From Odontocerum albicorne (lineage: Eukaryota; Arthropoda; Insecta; Trichoptera; Odontoceridae): a stretch of 64,000 bases of DNA. Below, one piece after another: positions 21,128 through 33,242 of the stretch (position 1 is the first letter of the stretch; each line of letters begins with the position of its first letter). The notes under the pieces were generated by a model. That model ran no database searches. It was not told where the DNA came from and was given only the letters and a program-made list of their open reading frames with translations. Position numbers and translations under genes: made by a program. The DNA lies in the NCBI GenBank assembly GCA_949825065.1, contig OX463848.1:29703549-29767548 (forward strand), written 5' to 3'.

Positions 21128-21232
21128 ATTTTTTCTCAATATATCTTAAATCATTCAATAAAACAAACAGTTATTCTAAATTTTTTCTCAATATATCTTA
21201 AATCATTCAATAAAACAAACAGTTATTCTAAA
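21128..21232. repeat. 52-bp tandem duplication
   Basis: Two near-identical copies of a 52-bp segment (tttttctcaatatatcttaa to acaaacagttattct) lie head to tail, a recent local duplication. Confidence 0.9.
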
Positions 21233-22544
21233 TTTTGAGATTGTGTACTCCTTCAATTATTTCATGTTAAAATCTTTATTTTCATTTTTTCTGTGTTTAC
21301 AACTTGTTACATTATTTATTTAAAAGTTAACTTAACAAATATAAACTTTTGGAATTAAATTTATAAAAAATATATATCCCAATTGATTTAAAAAATATGA
21401 ATCAATGGAAAAAAAATTACTGATTTCTTTTTATACCAATTATATAAAATATACGTGGACTGTGGAAAGTCACATATATTTATTTCATTTTGATTTTGTT
21501 TCAATTAAAAATAAAATACTAAAAGTTTTGTGTTTCAGATAAGATCAAAAGTAATTTTTAAATTATTCATATTGAAGTTTAGGCTAGTTGCAAAGTGTAC
21601 AGATAAATGCCATGCAACAGTGTTGTCTCTTGCATGATGTAACAACATGACTGCGATGTCTACATTCTTTCCTTTATCTTTATAAGAATTTTTCAGAGTG
21701 AGGAGAGAAAAAAATGTAGTGAAGAAGGTTACTCGATGTTAACATTAAAAAGGGCCTGGTCTTGACTGATTTACGAGCAAAATTTTATTGCCAGTCCACT
21801 GCTGAGTGACAGAGAGTCACACACAGACTAGTACAGTAATATTTCATAAAAATATAAGGGAACATAGAAATCTTTAAGCAAGCTTTCAAAAACTCTGAAG
21901 GTGTAATATCAACAAAAATAACTTTGATTTGTGAATTTGTGTCTAAACACGCATAAATTATACAGATAAAATATTCTTACCCTATTTTAAAGAATGGCAA
22001 ACATTTTAATCAAATATAGCATAATTACACATAATTCTGTTATTAAAAATATACATTTTATATATATTTTGGTAACTCTCTTAAAATATTATAATGATAA
22101 AAATTAAATTAGCAGAAAAATATAAGCTTGTGCATAGAAAAAAAGTAGTAAAATGACTTAATTTAAACGATTTTTCTTAAAATTACATCGAAATTTTACT
22201 TAAAGTTATAATCGAACTTTGGACCGCAGTAACTTCAAATCCAATTAAATGATCAAATATTCTAAAAATTATAGACTCAGAAGGTAAATAATGAATAAAA
22301 TAGTAAAAATTACACAACACAAAGGACAGAATATCCAGTGGCAATTTATAGGTAATTTACATTACGTGTAAAAGTAGGGACGTGAGTGAGCATGGAGCTT
22401 CCAAATTTTAAAGAAGCAAACACATAAACAACTTATCTAGATGATACAATAGCTTGGCTATAATCCAAGTGCTATAAAAGAAACTGTTCTGATGAGACAT
22501 ATTCATGAAATAAATTAGAATTCATTTTTATAACTGTTTCATCA
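21233..22544. other. Intergenic, no feature seen
   Basis: Very AT-rich sequence without recognisable coding sequence or repeat. Confidence 0.5.
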
Positions 22545-22765
22545 TCATCGCTTTCATTCCTTATTACTGAGAGTCATGATCTATGGGATGATGGTGGTGC
22601 AGGTTGTGGTGACATGTCTACACATATCTTGGTCACTTGCCATTTAACAATCACTCCATCTTCCTGGCACTCGGCATTTGCCTTTTCTTCCTGGTACACT
22701 TCCTATGGCCGTCAATTTATCCAAGTTATCTGGTTTACATCTGAAAATATGTTTGAAGAACCGCA
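22545..22765 (-). pseudogene. Non-LTR retrotransposon remnant, C-terminal end
   Basis: The minus strand reads FKHIFRCKPDNLDKLT followed by IGSVPGRKGKCRVPGRWSDC, then a stop and MASDQDMCRHV. This is the GH.....RxxGRPxxRWSD region that ends many arthropod endonuclease/reverse-transcriptase polyproteins. It is short, stopped and without any reverse-transcriptase core. Confidence 0.6.
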
Positions 22766-23611
22766 GGGTACACTGGAAGCATAATTAATTGCTTGTAAGG
22801 ACTCCAAAAAATTAATATACACATATACAGAGCCCCATGAAGTGTAAATTTGTCTTCGAGAAAAACAAAAATTTGTTTTCCTTCTCAAGTAACATATATG
22901 AATAATATGGAATTTTTTTAATATCTTGCTAAATTGAACCAGAAATAAAATTTATTTTATACAAAAATGTACAATTACTGATTTTCTCTTTTATTTTACT
23001 TTACATTTAAAAAATCTTTTACACCTATGTAATTTTTAATATTTCTATGTATAGATTGTTCTGTCCTGGTTATAACGCATCTGGAAGTAGACTGGTCTCA
23101 GTATGGAAGAGCTCTACTAAGTTAATATGAAATTGTATCAATTTAGATAGATAGTATATGCTGTTTTGCATTAATGTACAGATAAATGCCTAAGATAAAT
23201 GAAAAATACATGCCTTCATCTAAACGTACACATGGCATCAGAAGTTTTCTTTCAGACACCGATCTTTTGGTTACTGAGGAATAGGAAAATACAGAGAAAT
23301 TCAGATTTAAGGAGTATTAGAAAATGTCACGTATTTCTTTACTGAAATAAAAACATTTATTTATAAAAGTCAAAATACATAGCCTAAGAAATTCAGGTAT
23401 ATAATATATATATATAAGAAACAAAATGGAAAGATTATTCTAAAAACGTTAAAACACAACCCTGTTCTGATAACCCTATTCTGGAACCTTTATCTCCACA
23501 TGCCATTGTTTCAAATTGAATCATGTAATCCCACATAAGACAAACAAGAGGATGCCGCTGGGCTTGCGACCACGGAGCAGGGTTAAGAATTTTTGTTCTG
23601 TGTCAAAGGAT
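22766..23611. other. Intergenic, no feature seen
   Basis: AT-rich sequence; nothing recognised. Confidence 0.5.
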
Positions 23612-23850
23612 GACCTCCGTGACCTGGTGGTAAGACGCTTGTCTGCCAATCCGGAGGTTGCGGGTTCGATCCCCGCTAGAACCCAGATTTTTTTTAAATG
23701 GGATTTTAGTCTGGTTTTCACCTAGGTCCCTTTAAAACATCTTTCTGGTTGGTTGGAAGAGATTGCCACATGGCAATAAGCTCACCAGGTTTAAAAAGAG
23801 TTTCCACCCCCACTTCATCTATCTTAAATAGGAAGTGTATTATATTATCA
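23612..23850 (+). mobile_element. tRNA-derived SINE A, best-preserved head
   Basis: This copy has a clear box A (cctggtggtaagacgcttg) and a perfect box B (gggttcgatcccc), the internal RNA polymerase III promoter of a tRNA. It is followed by agaacccagattt, tctggttttcacctaggtcc, tctggttggttggaagagat and tgccacatggcaataagctc. The head would not fold as a complete tRNA and continues into a non-tRNA body, so it is a SINE and not a tRNA gene. Confidence 0.88.
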
Positions 23851-24583
23851 ATATAAAATTTATATGCTCATAATATTTAAATCTAGCCTACAGCCATGAT
23901 GTTGATGAAAGGTCTGGTTTTAAAGGCAAGATTCACAGTTAAACTTAATTATTAGAAATTGAATTAATTGAAAATTCTGTGGAAATAAAAAGACAATAAT
24001 GATGAAATAGCTCTGTCAAATGCCTGTAGCTTACAAATAATCTTGGACACTTCGAAAAATAGGACCTCTAATGCAACATGAGGATCGCAATAATCATTAA
24101 GTAAAGTCTTAGACTGAATGACATACCTTAATAATGATGGTATTATTAATATTGAATATAATAAACATCCCAATTTTTTGTATCACAATGTATATGTTAC
24201 ATAATACATTGATAATAGTATGAAATTAAGAAAAAATTAAACCTCTCTTTATATGCGAAGGGACATAAGATACGTAAAATTGCTTTCAATAATAATATCA
24301 CTCGGATATCATTTTAAGAATATTTATATTGAAATTGGAAATTATTTATAGTAAAGGACAAAAGTTAATTTACCATACAATATGTATTATGTAGTTTATG
24401 CATCACAAGTGGAATTTAAAAAAAAAATAAGAATTGCAGCTTATAATTTTCTTTATTACATTAAAAAAGAAGTGGTGAAAAAAATATTGAGACTGGATGA
24501 AAGCAATGTCTATGGAAGAAGGTATACTCATGTTTGATAATCTTTTTTCCAAATCTGTATATCTCTAATGCAATAAACTCTCA
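23851..24583. other. Intergenic, no feature seen
   Basis: AT-rich; no supported feature. Confidence 0.5.
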
Positions 24584-24710
24584 CCAGTGTTGTTAAAGCT
24601 ACTTCAAAAGAACCATTGTTATAGCTTATTTTCAATCTAAAGAAACAGGTTACTCAAACAGTTTTGTACTCAAGTAGTAATAGAACCACTTAACAGCAGC
24701 TTTTAGAACC
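24584..24710. mobile_element. hAT-like MITE fragment (CAGTGTTG end)
   Basis: Begins cagtgttgttaaagctactt, the same terminus as the element at 32401-32713, with several agtag/gctact motifs inside. The far end is not clear. Confidence 0.45.
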
Positions 24711-24759
24711 AAGTGCACTTTTCGTTAATTCGTATGATACCCTTCAACTTATCCGATTT

Positions 24760-25095
24760 GGTTAATCAAGCGTGGCCGGGAGACAACATTGTGTTCAACC
24801 ACATTAATCAAACCTTCATGCTTAGAACCACTGGAGTAGACAAGAAATTTGTTATTCGTAATCACACGTTAGCAATACTACCGCATGTAAAAAGGCATGT
24901 GTCAGTATTCTTATAAGAGTTCATCTAGTTACTATACTCGCATATCTAATATGTGCATTGTTAACAAATTCTTTTACTAGACTGAAACCATATATATTTT
25001 TTTTCAGTTACCTTTGGGAATCGAACCCGAAACTCTCGAGTGGAAGTCAAGCATCTTCTGAACTAGGTCAAGGAGGTCGTCTTTTACTCAACAAC
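24760..25095 (-). mobile_element. tRNA-derived SINE B
   Basis: The minus strand starts with a tRNA-like head (gacctccttgacctagttca, box B gggttcgattcccaaagg). It continues into a body with repeated cacatgc and gcaatactacc-type blocks and ends near cgtggccgggagacaacatt. Related copies lie at 31955, 43945, 46075 and 58790. Confidence 0.8.
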
Positions 25096-25518
25096 ATTGT
25101 TCCAACTAAGAAAGCTGACATCATTGTTTTTCATCAAGATTGATTATAGGTTTGATTTGATCTAAAATCAAATTTAGAAAACAGAAACAAAGTTTTCATG
25201 ATCTTTGATCCAATTTATAGAGTAGGTATATTGTTGAAATTTAATTAATGTAAAAAAAACATAAAGTTAATTATACATATATATGTGGTACTCATAGCGC
25301 TTGTAAGAGATTAAAAAATATATTAATCATAGTAGGAAAATTACACCATATATTTTATCGATATTACTATGATTGGATAAATATATAAAAATCTCAATAA
25401 AATATCCTTGATAAAATTGGAAAAAAAAATTATTTTACAAATACAATAAATATAAATTTTATTTACTTTTTCTATGATTATATGTTGTTTAGAAGTACAT
25501 TTCAACAAAAATGATATA
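25096..25518. other. Intergenic, no feature seen
   Basis: AT-rich sequence; nothing recognised. Confidence 0.5.
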
Positions 25519-25865
25519 CAGTAGAAACCCAATTATCCGACCTTTGATTATTCAACACTACAGATTATCCGATCATAGTCAAAATGTAAAAATCATATGT
25601 TGGTGTGACCTGGCTACAAAAAAGGCAAAAGACTAGAAAACAAATGCTAATTATGTACACTTTTTTAAAAAGTGACAGTTTTTAAATTTTTAAAAGATAT
25701 CTGCATTTATGTAGTTATTTAAAATGATATACATTAACAATTTCTTTTTTTCTTCTTTTTAATATATATACATATGTGTATTTACTGTTCTGTATTTATT
25801 TTTGTATTATGTATTATCCGACTCTTCCGCAATCCCGTTTATGTTGGGTAATTGGGACTCTACTG
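25519..25865. mobile_element. Tigger/pogo-type MITE (347 bp)
   Basis: Left end CAGTAGAAACCCAATTATCC, right end inverted CAGTAGAGTCCCAATTACCC, with further imperfect inner repeats (attatccga). The termini are of pogo/Tigger type. The interior is AT-rich with no transposase. TA flanks the left side; the right flank is mutated. Confidence 0.8.
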
Positions 25866-27488
25866 TTTATTTAATGTACACAGTAAATTATAGGATTACA
25901 CTAATTTAAAATATTAATATTATGGACGTGAAAATTTTCATTAAACTATATATAATTAAAAACAAGACTCTTATATCATAAAAACTAAAATATTTACTTA
26001 ATTGGCAAAAGAAATTCAGTACTTTTTAATTTATGCATAAATTGAATATAATTGAAATCTCATGAGAACATGCATAAAAATATACATTGGTTTAAGTATA
26101 TTTTAACTTGAATAACTTTGAGATTGTGTTCGGTTGTGGCTTGATTTATCAAAGTATGCACAATGTAAGTTAGTTTGCTTAGCGAAAATGTAATGATCTA
26201 CTGACACTTGAGTAAATATAAATTCATTTAGTTTTCTTATATGCGATTAAATAAAAAAATTGATTTATCGCGTTGATCATATTGAAACCTTTACACAATC
26301 ATATAATAGCTTTCACAACTTAGGAAAAATATTAAAGCGAAAGACAAAAATAGCTATGACATTAAAAAATAATCGGCTCTTGATAAAATTGTATTAAAAT
26401 CTAATTAATATTAAGTCAAATATTATAAAAAGCACAACACATTGTCTTCTAGGTTGAAGTCTGAAAAACATGGTAAAAATATATGAGTAGTATACTTATT
26501 ATACACTCAAGATTATTATTGTATAACACTATAATGATATGTATATACTGTTAAAATTCATTTGCAATGTCACAAATATGTATAAGGACAAAACGCCTCA
26601 ATTATATATGTAAATCGACACTTGTCACACCTCTTAAAACTTTTCAATATAAAATTCATATCTATATTATTAAAAATTAATTGTACGAGGAAAATAGTTT
26701 AGTTTATATTTCAAATTAAAACTTTTGAAATTTTACTGTCAAGAAAAATTTATAAAAAAAGAACAACTTACAATTTATTTTATATTCCTTTTTGTAAGAT
26801 TTCCATTCCCAACGGCGTAATAATTTGTAGAACTTGAATATGATTCAAGGTAAAACTCTCTATTATTTTTTTAGTGTAACACTAATTTTACAGTAAATCC
26901 ATCAATATAAATTTTATGAAATATATTCAAAAAAGATAGTTTGCATCACTTGATACTGGTGTATATTCCTTCATATATAGGAGTTCACAGCCATTATTCA
27001 AGAAGAAGAGATAGTTTCAAAGATTTTTATTCCAATTCAGTATCTCCATTTTTTTAAATATAATACACTGGTATAGTACATAAAAATACAAAATTAACTG
27101 TTTTTCAATATTATTACCACTTGTAAGTTATACCACTCGAAGTTATAAAAAAATGTAACAATTAGGTTGAGTTCCTATTTTACTGCTGTTTTACCAGGAG
27201 CGTGCATGCAGCACGCTGGCAACCTTAAAATCTGACTAGACACACCGTCAAAAAAAATTATGCAAGCGATGTCTCAAGTAAATTCACCTAAAGACAGTGT
27301 GTGGTATAAATGTAGTCAAATGAGAATCTAGCATTATTGTTATGCTCTTGTCAAACCTATGTCATGGGGAAGACAGCCTAAATTATTTGAGGATTACACC
27401 ATTAAACCATTTCCAAGAACACTGACAATGAGTTCGCAGGGATTTTAACTTTATATTCCTTCTTTCTTGTAAGTGAAATAAAAAGTAT
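25866..27488. other. Intergenic, no feature seen
   Basis: AT-rich sequence without supported gene or mobile element. Confidence 0.5.
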
Positions 27489-27590
27489 ATTTTCATGATT
27501 ATATATGATATACATGGAAAGTCCACTTTCATGATTATATAAATATGGAAAGTATACTTTCATGATTATATATACATAGAAAATACATAT
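27489..27590. repeat. Short minisatellite, left part
   Basis: Three to four copies of a 30-35-bp unit containing actttcatgattatatatac and atggaaagt. The same unit resumes at 30698-30742 on the other side of the Tigger, so the Tigger landed inside this array. Confidence 0.85.
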
Positions 27591-28416
27591 ACCGTCAGTT
27601 CTCGACTTACGACCATTCGGACTTACGACGGAGACCAAAATTATAAAATAATGTGTGCGCCTTAGTGTAATTGGTGCATGCACCTTAACTAATATGACAC
27701 AATCGATTGCATCATCTTTATGTAAACAGCGTCAGTTCATCACCTTCTGTGTGCCCAAAAGGTTTGACAAATTGACAGTTGATTACTCTCTCTTTATATT
27801 TCGAGTTATTGAATTGTTTGATATTTCAATCCCAAAATGTCAAATAAAAATAAAAGAAAAACGATTGATTTAGAGAAAAAATTTAAATAATAAATCAGTA
27901 TGAGTGCGGCAAAAACAGTGTCGGACTTATCACGGGAACTTAAATTGTCCCATTCAACCGTGTCAACTATAATAAAGGACAAAAAACGAATTCTCGAAGC
28001 AGTAAAACAATCGGTATCAGTAAAATCGACGATTATTACTAAACAACGAAATGGACTCATACATGAAATGGAAAAATGTTTGAAGATTTGGATGGAGGAT
28101 TTATTATAAAAGAATGTTCCACTTAATTTCAAACTAAAGCACGTAGTCTTTTTGAAGATTTAAAGAAAATGAACGGTGATAACTGCAACCAAAGTTTTAA
28201 TGCAAGCTCCGGTCGGTTTGAAAGATTCAAAAGACGTGAAAGCTACCATAATGTAAAGATTTGTGGAGAGGCAGCAAGTGCAGATCTAAAAGCTGACGAA
28301 GAATTTAAAGATAATTTGGAAGCGATGATCGAAAAAGAAAAGTATTCACAGGAGCAAATTTTCAACGTCGATGAAACAGCCCTTTTTGGAAAAGAATGCC
28401 AGAACCAACATATATA

Positions 28417-29355
28417 CGAGGCGTATCCAGAAAGTAAGTGTACTGAGGCTCTCACGACCGGATGGATTTTATTTTCGACATGTTGGCTACACTTCCGTGT
28501 AGCCTGACCCTTCCCCTCCGCAACGAGACCAGTTCGAGGTCAGTACGTTGAGAAGTGTTGACGCGACAACACGTTTCGTGAAAAATGTCAACCCAATCTC
28601 CCGCCAAGTGCGAAATTTTGTAAAAAGGCAAGAGTTTTTGAGGCGCTGCAAACTCCATGGAGATGAATTTCTCCGCTCCATCGTTACTGGAGATGAAACT
28701 TGGGTTGCACACTACACGCCTGAAACCAAAAGGCAGTCTCAACAGTGGCGTCACACCTCTTCAACCTCCGCCAAAAAGTTCAAAACCACAATTTCAGCCA
28801 AGAAAATCATGGCATCCCTGTTTTGGGACTGTCAAGGCATAATTTTAATTGAATATATGCCTCAAGGGGAGACCATCAACTCTGCAAGATACTGTGAGAC
28901 CCTAAAAAAATTGCGGAGGGCGATTCAGAACAAGAGGAGAGGCATGCTGACAAAGGGATGACAATGCCAGACCACACACGGCCAACGCCACGAAGGAACT
29001 GCTCGCCTCGTTTAAATGGGATGTCCTGAACCATCCCACGCATTCCCCTGACCTAGCACCTTCAGATTACTATCTCTTTACCTCCCTGAAGCTGCACATG
29101 GGTGGAAAAAGGTTTTCAACCGACGAGGAGGTAAAGGAGGAGGTGGAGAAGTGGACGGAGGGGTTGGCGGGAAACTACTTCGAGGAAGGCATCAAAAAGT
29201 TGATATCCCGCTTCACCACCTGCATTGAGAGGAATGGCGACTATGTCGAAAAATAGCTTACATATGTACTACGGTAACCACGTAATTTTTTTGTTTAAAT
29301 AAAAAAAATTGTAACCTACAAAAATTCATTACACTTACTTTCTGGATATGCCTCG
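28417..29355 (+). mobile_element. Mariner nested in the Tigger, internally deleted
   Basis: 939 bp with terminal repeats CGAGGC[GA]TATCCAGAAAGT at both ends and TA at 28415-28416 and 29356-29357. Taking it out joins NQHIY to IKNP of the Tigger frame. It lacks the DNA-binding region, so it is an internal-deletion derivative. Confidence 0.92.
28548..29256 (+). pseudogene. Transposase pseudogene of the nested mariner
   Basis: The frame begins in the middle of the protein (RSVDATTRFVKNVNPISR), runs through TGDETWVAHYTPETKRQS and SLFWDCQGIILIEYMP, and loses one base just before DNARPHTA near 28960. It continues in another frame with SPDLAPSDYYLF and ends IERNGDYVEK. The N-terminal helix-turn-helix regions are missing. 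The spacing between the last two Asp residues fits DD34D. Confidence 0.88.
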
Positions 29356-30697
29356 TACATCAAGAACCCAAATACATGCCTGGATTTAAAGTATTCAATG
29401 ACCGTTTGACCCTTCTGTTGGGTGGAAATGTTGCCGGATTTAAATTGAAGCCACTTTTGATATATAATTCAAAAAACCCAAGAGCCTTCTAGGGAATCGA
29501 CAAGTCTACTTTGCCGCTACATTATCATTGGAACAAAAAAGCATGGATGACACAATATCTTTTCCAAGACTGGTTTGACAAATGTTTTATTTCTGAAGTA
29601 AAAATATAGTGCAAAGAAAAAGAAATAGATTTTAAAATATTGCTGATTATTGACAACGCTCCGGGTCATCCTCCAAACTTAGTTGAATCCCATCCAAACA
29701 TAAAAGTTATTTATTTACCTCCCAACACTACAAGCAATTTACAGCCGATAGATCAAGGGGGTATTGCTAACTTTAAATTGCATTATTTAAGAATTGCTTT
29801 TGCCCAAGCAATCGAAGGAATAGAAAAAGACCAGACTTTGAGAGAATTTTGGAAAAACTATAACATCTTTCAAGCAATTAAAAATATCTCAGAAGGATGG
29901 TCAAATGTAACGACATCATGTATGAATGGCATATGGAACAAACTATTACAACGTAATAATAATATGAATTTTAATAGAGAAAATGAAGTAGGAGAAGTAA
30001 CTAATTTCATTGTACAATTTGCTCAAAAACTTAATCTGGAAGTTGACAGTGAAGATATAATTCAACTTTTAGAAAATGATGATGAAGAGCTCACAAATCA
30101 AGATTTGATTGAGATTGAGGAGGAACGTGCTATAGAAAAAAAATCAAAAGAATTAAAAGAACTAGATGAATACAATGAACTACCTAAAAACTTTGTGCTT
30201 AAAGACATGGCTGCAGCTTTTAGCCAAATCAACAATGGAATCCGACAATTTGAAAATATGGACCCAGACACCGATAGATCTTCGAAGGTACGCCGCCTGA
30301 TTCAGCAAGCACTCGCCTGTTATAATGAAATTTATAAAGAAAAGAAAAAGCTAACTTGTATACAAACAAATCTGGATATGTTTGTGAGAAAAATAAACCC
30401 CACTACTACAATCACTGAGTCACCTATGGATATTAGTATGTACAGATGATGAAAATACTACAGAATAATTTTGTAAATATTATATATTACATTTGTAAAT
30501 ATTATACATTAGTAAATATTATATATTATTATTATTCATTATTATATATTACATATTCTGAAATAAATACTACTAACGTACTACCCACTTTTTATGTCTA
30601 TTATTTTAATTTTTTTGTATGAAATTTGACTTACGACCATTTCGACTTACGTCCTAGGTGGCGGAACAGAACCCCGTCGTAAGTCGAGAACTGACTG

Positions 30698-30742
30698 TAT
30701 ATGGAAAGTATACTTTCATGATTATATATACATGGAAAGATA
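30698..30742. repeat. Short minisatellite, right part
   Basis: Continuation of the 27489-27590 array (tatggaaagtatactttcat, gattatatatacatggaaag) after the Tigger. Confidence 0.85.
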
Positions 30743-31096
30743 ATTTGAAGAGTACATAATATGAACGTAGTGTAGTAAGCTGCAGAACGAACAGGATGGA
30801 GACATTTTTTGATATTCCTGTGATGCTGACAAAATGAAGAAATCATACTAAAATAAATCATCAAATTTATTACAAACTGAGTTATGCTATTTTAAACCTT
30901 AGTTGACTGTATAACAACCTGTCGAATGTAACAAAATCTAATCACTCTTATAGTACTACTTTCTACAAGTCACTTAAAAAGCTGCTGATGACTATTATTC
31001 CTTAGTGCTCTCGAATAATTCAGTGTTCATTTCACTAAGATTGTCTCTAGATTAAGTATATAATTTATATCACAATGAGAAAGATGCACATGCAGA
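30743..31096 (-). other. Probable dimm 3' UTR and downstream sequence
   Basis: This follows the dimm stop codon on the minus strand. An AATAAA hexamer on that strand at 30871-30866, about 225 nt after the stop, is a candidate polyadenylation signal. Nothing else is recognised. Confidence 0.45.
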
Positions 31097-31232
31097 TCAA
31101 AGGGGGGCGATTGGAGTGGAATGGTTGGTATGAGTGGTGTGAGCTTCCAAGTCCCGCTGCAAGGGACAGTTGTTATTACTCTCCATTTGTCCTCCATTAC
31201 AGCTGCCATCTGGTTCGTCAGCATCCACAAAG
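31097..31232 (-). CDS. dimm: dimmed bHLH factor, coding exon 4 (C-terminus)
   Basis: This exon encodes the last 44 residues after a split Thr codon (FVDADEPDGSCNGGQMESNN to HSTPIAPL) and the stop TGA at 31099-31097. The acceptor is ttttttttag before 31232, and the phase (one base completing a codon) matches the exon 3 donor. The segment is polar, rich in Asn, Thr and His, with no recognised domain. Its assignment rests on phase, acceptor and reading frame; a different 3' exon is possible. Confidence 0.7.
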
Positions 31233-31330
31233 CTAAAAAAAAGAGATAAATGTAATATTTTTCATTATTCCACTAATTAATAATAATAAGGTGGAATCAG
31301 TCGTGTCATCCTATTTTTTAACAACCGGTT

Positions 31331-31695
31331 CACTGTTTTTTTTCCTCAGAAAAGCATCTAGATACCATTTCCAATTTTTTGGCCAAACCTAACACCGTCG
31401 TCATGCCACTATATTCAACAGATATGGCCCCCTGCGACTTTTTCCTATTCCCAAAGATAAAGAGGACATTGAAAGGACAACGTTTTGCGACCATAGAGGA
31501 GATAAAGGCAAAATTGCTGGGTGAGCTAAAGGCTATCCCATAAAGTGTGTTCCACAAATGTTTTGCGGATCGGAAAACACATTGGCAAAAGTGTACTTTA
31601 TCTTATGGGGACTACTTTGAAGGGGACAATATTAATATTAATGATTAAATAAATACATTTTGATAAAAATAAAAAATTATTCTTTTTTATCAAAC
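31331..31695 (+). mobile_element. Mariner fragment, 3' end
   Basis: The plus strand reads VVMPLYSTDMAPCDFFLF, then PKIKRTLKGQRFATIEEIKA, a stop, and HWQKCTLSYGDYFEGD. It ends with an A/T-rich tail and the terminal sequence inverted as acaaggtttgataaaaaag. This is the third catalytic Asp region (CDFFLF) and C-terminus of a mariner lineage distinct from the others here. The 5' part is absent. It lies in dimm intron 3. Confidence 0.82.
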
Positions 31696-31954
31696 CTTGT
31701 ATATAAAGATGTATTATCATGAGTCAATCCATATTCAAGGTAACTTATTATCAGAATTAAAATCAACTATTGTTTATTTTAAACTTCAAAGATTTTTTAT
31801 TTCACAGATTTTAATAATAATGTGAACTGTGCTCAAAAAAACAAATAGCTTTTGGATTACCAGGCTTATTTCTGAATTCTTGAGCAATTAGTCTATTACA
31901 TTAGCACTAGCAAAATATTATTTATAGTTCAGATATTATGTACAAATAAAGATG

Positions 31955-32290
31955 ATCTCTGAGGCCTAGTTGGTAAGATGCTTGACTTCCATCCGGGGAT
32001 TTCGAGATAGATTCCCGATAATACTCAACAAAAAGAATAAAAGAAGAGGAGTCCCAGTTTGGTAAAAGAGATCATCTGGTAACAATGCTCACACGCGCCA
32101 ACTGCGAACATGAATGTTGTTGCCTCATCAGGTGCGTGGTAGTATTGCCAACACGTGTGATGACGAACCACGATTTCCGTGTCCACTGCAGTGATTTTAA
32201 ATCCAAAGGCCCGACACCGGGGTTAAAAAAAATGTCTCCTAGCTTCACTCTTTGGTATGTCCGAGTCACCAATTCGGATATGTGAAAGGT
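31955..32290 (+). mobile_element. tRNA-derived SINE B
   Basis: The head reads tgaggcctagttggtaagat with a degenerate box B (cgagatagattcccgataa). The family body follows with gagtcccagtttggtaaaag, tggtaacaatgctcac and ggtagtattgcca. It lies in dimm intron 3. Confidence 0.8.
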
Positions 32291-32400
32291 ACCATACGAA
32301 GGAAGGAATAAAATGTACAATGAAGGACTGTTCAAAGTGATGTATTTATATTCTTGTAATAATACTCGTACATTTTCACTAGTTAAGTGTGCATAATGAT

Positions 32401-32713
32401 CAGTGTTGATGAATCTACTTTAAAAAAGTAGCAATGTTACAACTACTTTTAAATCAAAAGTGGCATGCTGCTCAAGTAAAACACTGTAGCTGGACTACAG
32501 CTACTCTTAGGATCAGATATGCTACTTTTAGCGCTTACTTTGATTATACGTGTTGCTCAATAATTTGTTACAAGTAGCACACTTTTCCCCAATAGAGTAT
32601 GTGTAAAGTAGCTCCATTACATTATTTTACTTAACTCCTCAAGTAGCAAGCTATTTAACATTAAAAAGTAACTGTAAATGCGCTACTTTTTCAAAATATC
32701 TATAACAACACTG
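32401..32713. mobile_element. hAT-like MITE (313 bp)
   Basis: The ends are CAGTGTTGATGAATCTACTT and, inverted, CAGTGTTGTTATAGATA. The interior is full of agtagc/gctact motifs in both orientations (aagtagca, gctacttt), typical of short hAT derivatives with many transposase-binding repeats. The target duplication is not clear. It lies in dimm intron 3. Confidence 0.7.
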
Positions 32714-33242
32714 GTAAAAATTACTTAAAATATTTAGAAGTTCAATATTTGGATGTGATTTATGTGAATATCCTTGCCCTCGCATTAATTTGTTTGATTA
32801 ATATAATTGCAGCAGGTAGTATAATTTCATGGATGTCCCTTTCTTGGTAAATGATAAGACTTCTGAGTTTAAAAGTATTTTCAACATTGGTACCAAAAAC
32901 AGCTTTCGTATAAACTTTTAAGAGAGTATAAAGTGTATCGCTCACATTTAAATTTATAAGTACAGGTGTAGCTCGCTTTGCGGCACTTTCCTAATTGCTT
33001 TGAAAGTTTATATGTATAAATTAATTCATATTTATTATTTTGAGTGCTTCTATTGCTTTTGCAGTGCAATTTTGATGCATACAATACTTGACTTGATTGG
33101 AGTCAGTTTATATGTGCATCAACGCTGTGAAGTTGTTCAGTGTCATTTCACATCACGCACTCAGATTGTTCACATATAGCATGTACGCACACTTCCACAA
33201 AAAAATTCTACATGGGGTAAAATACTAACAAATTATATAGCA

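Larger units (their letters stand above)
27838..30449 (+). pseudogene. Tigger transposase pseudogene
   Basis: It starts MSNKNKRKTIDLEKKFK at 27838 and is stopped at once by two TAA codons. It continues as a helix-turn-helix (TVSDLSRELKLSHSTVSTII), the CENP-B-like DNA-binding part (FERFKRRESYHNVKICGEAA) and the first catalytic Asp in FNVDET near 28370. The mariner at 28417 interrupts the coding sequence right after NQHIY. After it the frame resumes with RLTLLLGGNVAGFKLKPLL, although with frameshifts and stops. A 269-codon open stretch (29640-30449) then holds LLIIDNAPGHP and PPNTTSNLQPIDQG, the second and third catalytic Asp, and an acidic C-terminus. It is not functional as it stands. Confidence 0.93.
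27592..30697 (+). mobile_element. Tigger (pogo superfamily) carrying a nested mariner
   Basis: The element has terminal repeats C[CA]GTCAGTTCTCGACTTACG, with TA at 27590-27591 and 30698-30699, plus repeated acttacgac motifs just inside both ends. It is 3106 bp, of which 941 bp are the nested mariner and its TA duplication. The coding sequence is a Tigger/CENP-B-related transposase, now broken. The host target is the minisatellite seen on both sides. Confidence 0.95.

Noticed and set aside
23612..23690. tRNA gene
   Set aside because: Boxes A and B are present, but no complete cloverleaf or acceptor stem is seen and the sequence runs into a repeated SINE body.
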